From SURF-21 sp964510515 (GTDB lineage: Bacteria > Actinomycetota > Geothermincolia > Geothermincolales > RBG-13-55-18), in contig CAZEAU010000009.1 in assembly GCA_964510515.1 (NCBI GenBank), positions 1 through 64,000 on the forward strand: DNA of 64,000 bases, given 5' to 3'. A program made the position numbers and the translations under genes. Below, one piece after another: positions 40,830 to 49,257 of the stretch. Every line of letters begins with the position of its first letter. Position 1 is the stretch's first letter. The notes under the pieces are model-generated. The model was not told the DNA's origin and made no database searches. It worked only from the letters and a program-made list of their open reading frames with translations.

Positions 40830-41828
40830 TCAGAAAAGGTGGCGCAGCCGCCTCGATTCGTATTCCGTCGGCACCAGGCTGCCGAGGAACCACAACTGGA
40901 AGAGCTTGCAGATGAGCGGCGGCTGCACGAAATAGTAGTCCTTGTCCAGGTAGGCGGCCGGTATGTTGGACCTTTTAATCTGCGGTTTTTCCCGCGCGGG
41001 CTCGACCTCCACAGCAACCACCAGGAAGGAATCGGTCTCCCCCTCGTCCGCCCTGGCGATGACCTCTCCGGAGGCGTCGCGGACGTGCGACTTGCCGATG
41101 AAATCGTAGAGGGTGTTCTGCACCGGCCAGTCCGGGAAGGGAATGGGGCTGGTCATGCGTATGGTGCCGCTCTGATTGACGAAGGCGACCGGGACCCCCA
41201 GCCCTTGGGCGTGCCCGCGGGGAACGTCCTCCGAGGCGAGCCGGGACCAGCGCATAAGGCCCGCCCGGCTGAGCAGGAGGTCTGGCCGCCAGAGGAAGGA
41301 GCGCGAGCGGTTGGCCCCCCAGAGGGCGACGATGACCACCGCATCCACGCCGCTGTTCTTGAAGCCCTCGTAGGTCTCGCGTGCGAAGGAGTCGAAGCAG
41401 ATGACGCCCCCGATGCGCCCGAAGGCGGTGTCGAAGATGCCGGGGCCGGGGACTTCGCTGCGGCGCCACACCGCCGACTCGGACCAGGTAGGATTGCGCT
41501 TGCGGTAGTGCTGCACGCTGCCGTCATAGCCCACCATGACCATGGTGTTGTAGAAATGGCCCTCGAAGCGCTCGTAGATACTGCCGGTGATATAGACGTT
41601 GTGCGACTGTGCCTGCCGCTGCATCCACTGCACCGTCTTCCCGTCCAGTGGTTCGGCGACCATCATCAGGGACTCGCCGAGGTGGAAGCCGACGTTGAAC
41701 ATCTCCGGGAGCACCACCAGCCGGGCGCCGTCCGCGGCGCACGCGGCGAGCAGGCGCTCCGCCTTGTGCAGGTTGCCGTCCACGTTGAGCGGCTCGGCGT
41801 TCATCTGCACGATACCCAGATCGAGCAT
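40830..41828 (-). CDS. carbon-nitrogen hydrolase (nitrilase superfamily)
   Basis: A 332-residue nitrilase-superfamily protein with the Glu-Lys-Cys triad: E42 in VVLPEMF, K110 in HYRKRNP, C144 in GVICFDSF. It hydrolyses an amide or nitrile of unknown identity; the long C-terminal part after residue 250 is less conserved. ATG at 41828 is chosen, about six bases after AAAGGGGG; a TTG two codons earlier is too close to that site. It lies 38 bp upstream of the acyltransferase gene on the same strand and 54 bp after a small unknown gene. Confidence 0.88.
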   Translation of the reverse strand: MLDLGIVQMNAEPLNVDGNLHKAERLLAACAADGARLVVLPEMFNVGFHLGESLMMVAEPLDGKTVQWMQRQAQSHNVYITGSIYERFEGHFYNTMVMVGYDGSVQHYRKRNPTWSESAVWRRSEVPGPGIFDTAFGRIGGVICFDSFARETYEGFKNSGVDAVVIVALWGANRSRSFLWRPDLLLSRAGLMRWSRLASEDVPRGHAQGLGVPVAFVNQSGTIRMTSPIPFPDWPVQNTLYDFIGKSHVRDASGEVIARADEGETDSFLVVAVEVEPAREKPQIKRSNIPAAYLDKDYYFVQPPLICKLFQLWFLGSLVPTEYESRRLRHLF

Positions 41829-41882
41829 TTTCAACCCCCTTTACAACGCGGCGAGCGGAACACGTCCACCGCCTGGCGGATG

Positions 41883-42125
41883 CTACGGCGTCACCTGGAA
41901 GATGCAGGTGTCGCCCCCGTCCGGCCTGAGCTCGAAGTGCTCCATCTTGAGGCCGGGCGCTATCTTCCTGAAGTGGATCTCATGCGTCTTGGCCGCCGTG
42001 TATGCAGGAGGCCCTGCTGGACGCGCCTCCCCCCGCCAGGTAGTCCTCGCATCCCTGCCGCAGCAGAGATTGTAAAACGAGTTCAGCCTGACCGCATCGA
42101 CCGGTTCCTGCGGAAGCTCACGCAT
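41883..42125 (-). CDS. small protein of unknown function
   Basis: An 80-residue candidate protein starting at ATG 42125, preceded by GAGAGGATGAGG. The sequence begins MRELPQEPVDAVRLNSFYNL and has a CCGRD segment and a C-terminal beta-like KMEHFELRPDGGDTCIFQV. It contains three Cys. I do not recognise a family. The spacing to the nitrilase-family gene suggests cotranscription. Amino-acid content and codon use look real rather than random, but the short length keeps confidence moderate. Confidence 0.55.
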   Translation of the reverse strand: MRELPQEPVDAVRLNSFYNLCCGRDARTTWRGEARPAGPPAYTAAKTHEIHFRKIAPGLKMEHFELRPDGGDTCIFQVTP

Positions 42126-42256
42126 GACCTCATCCTCTCGCTGTATCTTTTCCCGCACAGGCGGCGGTCGAATTCCCGAGAACATCTTACCGCTTGACCC
42201 CGGCCTCTTCCAGGGCGCCGCGCGGGCTGCGCGTTTTCCGGACGCGAGGGTTGAAA

Positions 42257-42265
42257 TGCTATAAT
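42257..42265 (+). promoter_or_regulatory. extended -10 promoter of the CrtC-like gene
   Basis: TGCTATAAT is a perfect extended -10 element 35 bp before the ATG at 42301. Transcription would start near 42272, inside the adjacent palindrome. No consensus -35 is present. Confidence 0.6.
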
Positions 42266-42266
42266 G

Positions 42267-42281
42267 CTGACGTTGTGTCAG
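42267..42281. promoter_or_regulatory. palindromic operator candidate
   Basis: CTGAC-GTTGT-GTCAG is a perfect 5-bp inverted repeat with a 5-bp spacer placed between the -10 box and the ribosome site, where a TetR- or GntR-type repressor would block transcription. No regulator gene is adjacent. Confidence 0.45.
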
Positions 42282-42300
42282 TTTAACTAAGGGGGATGCT

Positions 42301-43365
42301 ATGAAGACAGAGCCGGTAATCGACGAGTGGTCCGGGCCAGGGGAGCGGGACGGGAGCATCACGCCCCTCACCGCGCAGGACAACGCCGTCAACCGCGAGG
42401 CCGCCGGGAGCAGGTTCTACGGCGAGTGGTGGTATTTCGACGCCCGCCTGGAGGACGGCCACGTGGTGGTGGGCTTCCTGCAGGCATCGGAGCTCATGAC
42501 GCGCAAGCCGGGTATCGAGATCCACGTCTACAAGCCCTCGGGGGAGAAGGTCTCGGTGGTGAAGAGATTCCCGGCCTCGCAGCTGCGCGCCTCGGAGGAG
42601 AAGTGCGACGTCTGGGTGGGGGACAACCACTGCTGGGCGGAATGGCCGCCGCAGGGGGACTTGCCCACCCATCACCTCTTCATCAGCGAGGGCGGCATGG
42701 AGCTGGACCTCACCTTCGTGAGCAAGGTGCCGGGCTGGAAGCCGGGCAGGGGCAGGACGAGGTACGGCGAGCGCGGCTATTTCAGCTGGGTGGTGCCCAT
42801 ACCGCGCGCCAGGGTCGAGGGCACGGTGAAGTTCGAGGGCAAGGCCCTGCAGGCCAGGGGCATCGGCTATCACGACCACAACGTGATCACCGCCGACGCG
42901 CGGCGCATCATCTCCTGGTGGTACTGGGGCCGCCTTTACAGCGACGACTTCACCCTCCTTTACGCCTATGTGCGCACCCGCAAGCGCTTCGGCAACGTGG
43001 CCTCCAAGCCGCTCATGCTCGCCTACAAGGACAAGGTTATCCTCTCCTCGGGGGAGATGGAGCTGCGGGAGGGCAAGTCCGTCTTCGACGCCGTCGCCAA
43101 CCGCACCTATCCGACCGCGCTGGAGATGGAGATACCCGGACAGCTGCACCTGCGCTTCGACGTGAAGAGGATCATCGACTCCAACGACCTGCTGCGGGAC
43201 CTGAACCCCGTGATCATGAACGCGGCGGTGCGCTGGCTGGTCAACCGCTTCATGCGCCCGGGCTGGTTCCGCTTCGAGTCCGACTTCACCCTGCGCGTGC
43301 AGCACGAGGGGCGCGACTTTGAGGAGCGCGGCACCACCCTGCACGAGATGGTGGCGCTGATATAG
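42301..43365 (+). CDS. CrtC/AttH-like lipocalin-fold protein
   Basis: A 354-residue protein of the hydroxyneurosporene-synthase (carotenoid 1,2-hydratase)/AttH family, with two lipocalin-like halves. Diagnostic segments are YGEWWYFDARLEDGHVVVGF near residue 40, ARGIGYHDHNV near 195 and WWYWGRLYSDDFTLLYAYV shortly after. Family members hydrate isoprenoid double bonds or bind lipids. No carotenoid genes are nearby, so an isoprenoid or lipid substrate is an inference. It has no signal peptide. It has its own promoter with an operator-like palindrome and an AAGGGGG ribosome site, and is monocistronic. Confidence 0.8.
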   Translation: MKTEPVIDEWSGPGERDGSITPLTAQDNAVNREAAGSRFYGEWWYFDARLEDGHVVVGFLQASELMTRKPGIEIHVYKPSGEKVSVVKRFPASQLRASEEKCDVWVGDNHCWAEWPPQGDLPTHHLFISEGGMELDLTFVSKVPGWKPGRGRTRYGERGYFSWVVPIPRARVEGTVKFEGKALQARGIGYHDHNVITADARRIISWWYWGRLYSDDFTLLYAYVRTRKRFGNVASKPLMLAYKDKVILSSGEMELREGKSVFDAVANRTYPTALEMEIPGQLHLRFDVKRIIDSNDLLRDLNPVIMNAAVRWLVNRFMRPGWFRFESDFTLRVQHEGRDFEERGTTLHEMVALI

Positions 43366-43470
43366 GGCCGCAACCGGCCCGTGCGGCCAGCCGCCGCCGG
43401 GAGGCGTGCTCCACGGCATGAGGCCGCATGGGAACATGCGCGCGTGCCCGGCGGCCCGGGGTGCGCGCCC

Positions 43471-44793
43471 TCAGGCGCGGCAGAGCTCGACGATGAGGTC
43501 GTAGAGGAACTTCACGCCCTCCCTCACGTCCCGCGCGGCTATCCTCTCGTCCACGCCGTGGATGCGGGCCAGGTCCGCGAGGCCGAGGCGGGCGGGGATG
43601 ATGCCGTAACAGGGCACTCCGCGCGCGCGAAAGAAGCGGGAGTCGGAGAGCCCTGAGACCATGAAGGGGCTGACCGCGGCGTCCGGGTAATTGGCCAGGA
43701 CCGCCCTCTCGATGGCCTCGAAGCAGGGCCCTTGCGTGGGAGATGCGGGCGCCCTCCCCATGTCCGTGAAGACCTCGATCTTGGTTTCCGGGTCGTGCAG
43801 CGACGTGCGCACATAGGCGAGGAATTCGTCCTCTTGCGTCTCCGGCAGCAGGCGGCAGTCGAGAAAGGCCTCCGCCTCGTCGGGGATGACGTTGATCTTT
43901 ATCCCGGCGTTGAGCATGTTCAGGCTCACGGTGTCCCTGAGCACCGCGCTCAGGGCGGGAATGGCGTCGAGGGCGTTCTCCTCGACCAGGCGCCGCAAGG
44001 TCTCGGGGTCGCCGTCCTCGCGGTAGGGGGCGAGTATCTCCCAGTGCTCCGCCAGGCGCGCGAAGAAGTCCCGCATGGTGGGGTTGATGCTCACGGGGCG
44101 AGCGCGCTCCAGCAGCCTGGCCAGCGCGGGCACCAGGCGCTCCAGGGCTCCCTGGCCGGTGGGCATGGAGCCGTGGCCGCCCACGCCGTGCCGCGTGAGG
44201 CGCAGCCCGTATCCGTATTTCTCCGCGCTGGCGACCATGAAGAAGGGGCGGCCGGGCAGCAGGTCCATGACGGCGTAACCGCCCTCGTTGATGACCACCC
44301 CGGCCTCCAGCTCATGCCCGTGCTCTTCCAGCAGCATCCGGGCGCCGTAGTGGCCGCCCGCCTCCTCGTCAGCCACGGCGAGGAAGATCACGTCGCGCTC
44401 GAGCTCCAGGCCCCCGCGCGCGGCCGCGATGAAGGCCATGAGCTCCATGACCCCCATGCCCTTCATGTCCAGCGCCCCCCTGCCCCACACGAAGCCGTCG
44501 GCTACCTCCCCCGAGAAGGGGTGCACCTGCCAGTTCTCGGGGTTGGCGGGGACGACGTCTATGTGGTTGAGGAGGATGAGCGGCTTGCCCCCGCCGCTCC
44601 CCTCCAGGCGGGCCAGGAGGGAGGAGCGCCCCGGGGCGCTCTCATAGAGCTGGAACCCGATGCCCTCACCGCGCAGGACGTCGCCCAGGAACTCGGCCCC
44701 GCGGGCCTCGTTGCCGGGGGGGTTGCTGGTGTCGATGCGCAGGTACTCGCCCAGGACCTCGAGAGCACGGTTTCCCAGAATCTCCCAATCCAT
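43471..44793 (-). CDS. M20-family metallopeptidase / deacylase
   Basis: A 440-residue M20 hydrolase (ArgE/DapE/carboxypeptidase type). Metal-site segments are LLNHIDVVPA, WGRGALDMKG, VADEEAGG with the catalytic Glu pair, and a late RIHGVDERI. A dimerisation domain (SAEKYGYGLRLTRHGVGGHGS) is inserted, as usual. It removes an acyl or amino-acid group from an amide; the substrate is unknown. It is a single gene, convergent with the CrtC-like gene. The start lies at the beginning of the conserved region, with GGGAGGT before the ATG. Confidence 0.9.
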   Translation of the reverse strand: MDWEILGNRALEVLGEYLRIDTSNPPGNEARGAEFLGDVLRGEGIGFQLYESAPGRSSLLARLEGSGGGKPLILLNHIDVVPANPENWQVHPFSGEVADGFVWGRGALDMKGMGVMELMAFIAAARGGLELERDVIFLAVADEEAGGHYGARMLLEEHGHELEAGVVINEGGYAVMDLLPGRPFFMVASAEKYGYGLRLTRHGVGGHGSMPTGQGALERLVPALARLLERARPVSINPTMRDFFARLAEHWEILAPYREDGDPETLRRLVEENALDAIPALSAVLRDTVSLNMLNAGIKINVIPDEAEAFLDCRLLPETQEDEFLAYVRTSLHDPETKIEVFTDMGRAPASPTQGPCFEAIERAVLANYPDAAVSPFMVSGLSDSRFFRARGVPCYGIIPARLGLADLARIHGVDERIAARDVREGVKFLYDLIVELCRA

Positions 44794-45195
44794 CCCGACC
44801 TCCCTGCCTGAAGTATGCCCGCCCCCGTCCGGCCCGTGCGGCAGGGAAGAGTATCCCCGCCCGCTGCCCGTGCGGCCATTCTATCACAGCGGGCGCCCCC
44901 GCCCGATTCTCCCGCTGCCCGCGCGCAGGTCGGGCCCGCCCCGGCCTGGTCGAGGAAGAGGGCCGTCCTGCCCACTGCGCGCCCGAGGCAGGCGGCGATG
45001 CAGCGCAAGGCCCTGTTCGACCCCGCCGCGGAGGGTATGCCGGGCAAGGGGAGGGCGAGCTGCGTCCCCCGCGCCATTTCCTGCGGAGGTCCTCGCCGGC
45101 GCCGAAGCTGAGAAGGAAGAGCGTGACGAGGGGCGAAGCTGTATAATAGATGGGCCGTCGAGTTGGGCGGCCGGGGCATGAGAAAAAGGGTTGCG
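44794..45195. other. intergenic region with a possible gene remnant and a -10 box
   Basis: On the minus strand from about 45110 to 44900 a frame with GC-rich third positions reads protein-like (NRALRCIAACLGRAVGRT, then ALFLDQAGAG), but it has no start, and an upstream piece (LSFGAGEDLRR) is in another frame. It may be a decayed gene. TATAAT at 45142-45147 is a -10 candidate for the following gene, without a convincing -35. Confidence 0.3.
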
Positions 45196-46323
45196 ATGAT
45201 AGAAGTATGTGAACGGTGCGGCGTTCCCGCCATGGTCGGCAGTACCCTGAGGTGGCAGGAGAACGGCGTGATAGCGCTCACCGCCTCTCCCGCCAACCGC
45301 ATGGTCTTCTTCGAATCGGAGACCATCGACCACGTATTCGAGGGCATCGAGGACCTCATCGGCATGCCTATAGAGCACATTGTGGTGGAGAGCAGGTGCC
45401 GGGAGACGAGGAGATATATCGAGAGGGCCTTCCCCCCGGAAGTGAGGGCACTGATCGACAGCCGGGAAACGAACCTGGGTGAACGCCTGGCGAAGATGTC
45501 GGCAGGGGAGAAGGAAACGCTTTACGCCACCATGAAGGCGATAACCGGGAACATCTTCGACATAGCGAGGGCTTACGGTTACGGGGTGCAGGAGATGAGC
45601 GAGCTGTGGGAGCAGGGAGTCGATTTCCCCTGGCGGGTCCAGATCATGCGCAACCCCTACTCGCGGCTCTTCCTGGTCGCGGATAACCTGGGTTCCGTGG
45701 AGGCCTTCGAAGGCGTGGAGATGCAGGTGAGATACGAGCGCATCGGAGAGGACGCCTACCGCATGGAGGTCTATCCGGGAGCGCATTCCCTGGAGATGAA
45801 GGATAGGTTCAAGCGGAGGAGGTACGATTTCAAGCCGGGAGGGGCCGCCCACGAGCCGTGCCCGCGGTGCGGCGTCCCCCTCGCCGTGTCGCGTCGTCGC
45901 TGGGATCTCGCCGCGGGCACCATAACCGATGAGGAGGCGGGCCGCAGGATGGCCATCTTCGGTCCTTTCAGCCTGGATTCCATCTGCGACGACCTGGAGG
46001 CCGAGCTGGGGGAGGCGATCCCGGACACGGTCATCGAGGCTGCGCGGCGCTACATCAAGGCGACCTGGGACGTGGAGAACTGGAACCGGGACGGCCTCAC
46101 TTTCCAGCAGATGATCGCCCTGCGCGGGCTGGGGAACCTCGTCCGCTTCGAGGGAGACGCCGACCACCTGGAGGTATGCATCGAGAACTCTTGCCTGCAC
46201 CTGCTGATGATAGGGGCGGCGCAGGCGCTGGTGGAGCTGGCCTATCGGGTGGAGGAGTCCCGGGTGGAATGGGAACTGTGCAAGGACGGGGACTTGCGCA
46301 TGGTCTTCGCCGTCGAACGCTGA
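45196..46323 (+). CDS. unknown protein with two zinc-knuckle pairs
   Basis: A 375-residue cytosolic protein of unrecognised family. It starts with a knuckle C5-x2-C8 (EVCERCGVP) followed by MVGSTLRWQENGVI. Near residue 220 a second, similar knuckle (CPRCGVPLAVSRRRWDLAAGTI) opens the second half, so the protein looks like an internal duplication in which each half begins with a zinc knuckle and a short beta hairpin. The C-terminal LEVCIENSCLHLLMIGAAQALVE has a hint of V4R-like sensor domains, but I cannot confirm it. ATG at 45196 follows AAAAGGG; ATG at 45178 adds six basic residues. Confidence 0.75.
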   Translation: MIEVCERCGVPAMVGSTLRWQENGVIALTASPANRMVFFESETIDHVFEGIEDLIGMPIEHIVVESRCRETRRYIERAFPPEVRALIDSRETNLGERLAKMSAGEKETLYATMKAITGNIFDIARAYGYGVQEMSELWEQGVDFPWRVQIMRNPYSRLFLVADNLGSVEAFEGVEMQVRYERIGEDAYRMEVYPGAHSLEMKDRFKRRRYDFKPGGAAHEPCPRCGVPLAVSRRRWDLAAGTITDEEAGRRMAIFGPFSLDSICDDLEAELGEAIPDTVIEAARRYIKATWDVENWNRDGLTFQQMIALRGLGNLVRFEGDADHLEVCIENSCLHLLMIGAAQALVELAYRVEESRVEWELCKDGDLRMVFAVER

Positions 46324-46618
46324 CCCTCCCGCGGACCCCGGCCTCCAGGGGATGAAAGCCGCGCCCGTATCGGCGTTTCCCGGGCGCATGCGACCCTGGC
46401 CTCGGCCGTGCATGCACGTTTCCCTCGCGCGCGCCGGAGCCGTACTCCCGGCGCATGCGACCCCGGCGCCCTCGACGGGCGTCCCCACCGTGCGCGCAGA
46501 TGCCCGTGGCACGAGGAGGGCCGCTGGCGGGGGCCCCGAGAGTCCCCACCGTGCCTACCGTGCGCGCAGGTGCCCGCGTCCCATCGCCTTGTGAAGAGCG
46601 TGCTCGCGACCGTCGCTC
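46324..46618. repeat. intergenic region with short direct repeats
   Basis: GGCGCATGCGACCC occurs at 46383-46396 and 46450-46463, and ACCGTGCGCGCAG followed by A or G and TGCCCG at 46487-46506 and 46557-46576. No gene is visible. The repeats look like local duplications in GC-rich spacer. Confidence 0.5.
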
Positions 46619-46646
46619 TTGCCTTCCTGACGCCGTGATCGATAAT
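46619..46646 (+). promoter_or_regulatory. sigma-70-type promoter of the EamA gene
   Basis: TTGCCT (46619-46624), a 16-base spacer and GATAAT (46641-46646) lie 57 bp before the GTG at 46703. Confidence 0.45.
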
Positions 46647-46702
46647 TAGCGCAGGTCGTATTCCCGCCGGGGAGGGCCCGGCGGCGGGCGCAGGAGGCGG
46701 TA

Positions 46703-47605
46703 GTGGACGGCAGCGGAAGAAAAGAATACCTCATGGTCGCGGCGTCGGCGACGCTGTGGGGCACGGTGGGCGTTTTCCTGCGCTGGATAGACCTGCCCGG
46801 GCAGGAGCACTTCGTGGTCTTTGCCCGCTCCACCATCAGCATATGCTTCCTGGCCGCGGTGATGTGCGCGGGCGGCAAGCGCCATCGGTTCCACCCCGGC
46901 AGGCATCCTCTGCTCCTCATTTTCAGCGGCGCCCTCCTCGCCTTCCACTGGGTGATGTTCATGAAGGCCCTGAACAACCTCTCCATCGGGGACGGGACCT
47001 TCATCACCTACCTGGCACCGGTGCTCGTGGCGGTGCTGGCGCCCTTCCTCCTCGGGGAGAGGCTGGAGGGGAGCACGGTGCTGGCGTTGCTCCTGGCGCT
47101 CGGCGGCATGTATCTCATCTCCCTCACCGGGCGGGGCGGCGCGGAGGGCCTGGGGGGTATCGGGCTCGTCTACGGCCTCCTGGCGGCCGCCTCACTGGCG
47201 TTTATGCTCATCATCCTCAAGGTGCTGCGCGAGGACACGCCCACCCTCACCATCAGCTTCTGGCAGACCGCGGTGAACGCCGCCATCCTCCTTCCCTTCT
47301 GCGCCTTCAGGAGTTTTCCCGTCTCGCCGCGGGGATGGGCCTCCCTTATCATCCTCGGGACGGTGCACACCGCGCTCGCGGGCCTTGTTTACGTCTACGC
47401 GGTGAAGAAGGTGAAGGCGCAGCACGTGGGGATAATCGCCTATCTCGAGCCCCTGGGCGCCGTCTTCTTCGGCTCGCTCTTCCTGGGGGAGCACCCCGGC
47501 TGGCAGGACCTGGCGGGAGGCCTGCTCATCATCGCGGCCGGTGCCCTGGTCCTGCGCCGCGGCCTCGCGGGGGAGGGGGGAGAGGGCGTCTCCCGCGCGC
47601 CGTGA
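46703..47605 (+). CDS. EamA/DMT-family permease
   Basis: A 300-residue membrane protein with ten hydrophobic segments arranged as two five-helix EamA repeats. The first repeat includes ATLWGTVGVFLRW and ends in APFLLGERLEG; the second ends in FGSLFLGEHPGW, the usual EamA signature. Family members export amino acids or other metabolites, and the substrate is unknown. GTG at 46703 follows AGGAGGCGG. The gene is monocistronic and faces repeat array B at its 3' end. Confidence 0.9.
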   Translation: MDGSGRKEYLMVAASATLWGTVGVFLRWIDLPGQEHFVVFARSTISICFLAAVMCAGGKRHRFHPGRHPLLLIFSGALLAFHWVMFMKALNNLSIGDGTFITYLAPVLVAVLAPFLLGERLEGSTVLALLLALGGMYLISLTGRGGAEGLGGIGLVYGLLAAASLAFMLIILKVLREDTPTLTISFWQTAVNAAILLPFCAFRSFPVSPRGWASLIILGTVHTALAGLVYVYAVKKVKAQHVGIIAYLEPLGAVFFGSLFLGEHPGWQDLAGGLLIIAAGALVLRRGLAGEGGEGVSRAP

Positions 47606-47619
47606 CCCGCTTCCCCGGC

Positions 47620-47903
47620 GTCCCTTGCGGGGTCAACCCAGCCTTGTGCCATAACTGAAGGTTTCCGCCGGCGTCCCTTGCGGGGTCAACCCCGCACCGC
47701 GCAATACGCATTCTCTCTCATTTGGGCTGACTCCTGAGCTGTCATGCCTTCCGGCCTGGGAGTCCCTTGCGGGGTCAACCCAGCCCCTTGCCGATTGCAA
47801 ATGGTTTTCGCTGACGTCTCTTGCGGGGTCAACCCAGCCCTTTGCCGATTGCAAATGGTTTTTGCTGATGTCCCTTTCGAGGGTTGACCCCGGAAGTGCC
47901 GTG
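47620..47903. repeat. array B of GGGGTCAACCC-core repeats
   Basis: GTCCCTTGCGGGGTCAACCC starts at 47620, 47673 and 47762, with one change at 47816. The last two units are nearly identical 54-mers sharing TTGCCGATTGCAAATGGTTTT. The array closes at 47870-47903 with GAGGGTTGACCCC, the inverted core, followed by GGAAGTGCCG. It sits between convergent genes, its cap close to the stop of the biotin carboxylase gene. It is the same family as array A: the reverse complement of this cap shares CGGCACTTCCGGGGTCAACC with the left end of array A. Confidence 0.85.
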
Positions 47904-47913
47904 CGGCGGGCTC

Positions 47914-49254
47914 TCAGAACATGTCCTGTTCCACCCAGCGGGTGTGGAAGTCGCCGGCGAGGAAGTCGGGGTTGGCCAGCAGGCGGAGGTGGAAGGGGAT
48001 GAGCGTGGCTACCCCCTCGATCTCGAACTCCCCCAGCGCCTGCCGCATGAGGTGCAGCGCCTCCTCGCGGTCCCGCCCGTGCGCTATCAGCTTGGCCAGG
48101 AGGGAGTCGTAATTGGGGGAGATGTGGTAGCCCCGGTAGCAGTGGGTGTCCACGCGCACGTGCGGTCCCCCGGGCTGCACCCACCCCTCTATCACCCCGG
48201 GGGAGGGAAGAAAGCCGCGGTGGTGGTCCTCGGCGTTGATGCGGCACTCCACGGCGTGGCCGCTCACGACGATGTCCTCCTGCTCCAGACGCATGGGGCG
48301 GCCCATGGCGTTGCCGATCTGCTCCGCCACCAGGTCCACGCCGGTGACCATCTCGGTCACAGGGTGCTCCACCTGTATCCTGGCGTTGAACTCCATGAAA
48401 TAGAACTCGCCCGCTTCGTCCAGGAGGAACTCCACGGTGCCCGCCGAGTCGTAGGCGATGGCCGCCGAACCCCTGATCGCCGCCTCGCCCATGCGCTCCC
48501 GCAGCCGCGGCGTCACCGCCGGGGAGGGCGCCTCCTCCACCAGCTTCTGGCTGCGGCGCTGTATGGAGCATTCCCGTTCACCGAGGTGGATGAGCCTGCC
48601 GTGCGCGTCGCCCAGCACCTGCACCTCCACGTGCCTGGCGCGGCGCAGGAACTTCTCCATGTAGATCTCCTCGCTGCCGAAAGCGTGGCGGGCCTCGGCT
48701 TTCACCAGGGGCAGGGCGCGGATCAGCTCCTGGCGGTCGTGCACGACGCGCATCCCCTTGCCCCCGCCCCCCAGCGAGGCCTTGACGAGCACGGGGAAGC
48801 CCAGCTTCTCCGCCACCTTGAGGGCCGTGGACTCGTCGAGGCCCTCGGAGGTCACCCCGGGGAGGACCGGGACCCCGGCCGCCGCCATGGCCTCCCGCGC
48901 CCGCGCCTTGTTGCCCATGAGCGCCAGGGCCTCGGGGCGGGGTCCGATGAAGACCAGGCCCGCATCCGCGCAGGCGCGGGCGAAACCCTCGCTTTCGGCC
49001 AGGAAGCCGTAGCCGGGGTGCACGGCGTCAGCGCCGCTGATCTCCGCCGCGCCGATGACGTTGCGGATGCTGAGATAGGACTCGGCGCTGGCCGCCGGGC
49101 CCACGCAGATCTTCTCGTCCACGTAGCGCAGGTGCAGGGCGTCGGCGTCCGCCTTGGAATATATTCCCACGGCTTCCAGCCCCAGCAGGCGGCAGGCCCG
49201 CAGTATGCGCAGGGCTATCTCGCCACGGTTCGCGATGAGCACGCGTTTGAACAA
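47914..49254 (-). CDS. accC: biotin carboxylase subunit
   Basis: A 446-residue ATP-grasp biotin carboxylase. It shows MFKRVLIANRGEIALRILRACR, HPGYGFLAE, the glycine-rich ATP loop GGGGKGMRVV, ERECSIQRRSQK and FMEFNARIQVEHPVTE with active-site Glu and Arg. It carboxylates the biotin of the BCCP domain using bicarbonate and ATP. Its start is 4 bp after the stop of the carboxyltransferase-BCCP gene, so the two form one enzyme. It could equally be called PycA if the partner acts on pyruvate. Confidence 0.95.
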   Translation of the reverse strand: MFKRVLIANRGEIALRILRACRLLGLEAVGIYSKADADALHLRYVDEKICVGPAASAESYLSIRNVIGAAEISGADAVHPGYGFLAESEGFARACADAGLVFIGPRPEALALMGNKARAREAMAAAGVPVLPGVTSEGLDESTALKVAEKLGFPVLVKASLGGGGKGMRVVHDRQELIRALPLVKAEARHAFGSEEIYMEKFLRRARHVEVQVLGDAHGRLIHLGERECSIQRRSQKLVEEAPSPAVTPRLRERMGEAAIRGSAAIAYDSAGTVEFLLDEAGEFYFMEFNARIQVEHPVTEMVTGVDLVAEQIGNAMGRPMRLEQEDIVVSGHAVECRINAEDHHRGFLPSPGVIEGWVQPGGPHVRVDTHCYRGYHISPNYDSLLAKLIAHGRDREEALHLMRQALGEFEIEGVATLIPFHLRLLANPDFLAGDFHTRWVEQDMF

Positions 49255-49257
49255 CTC

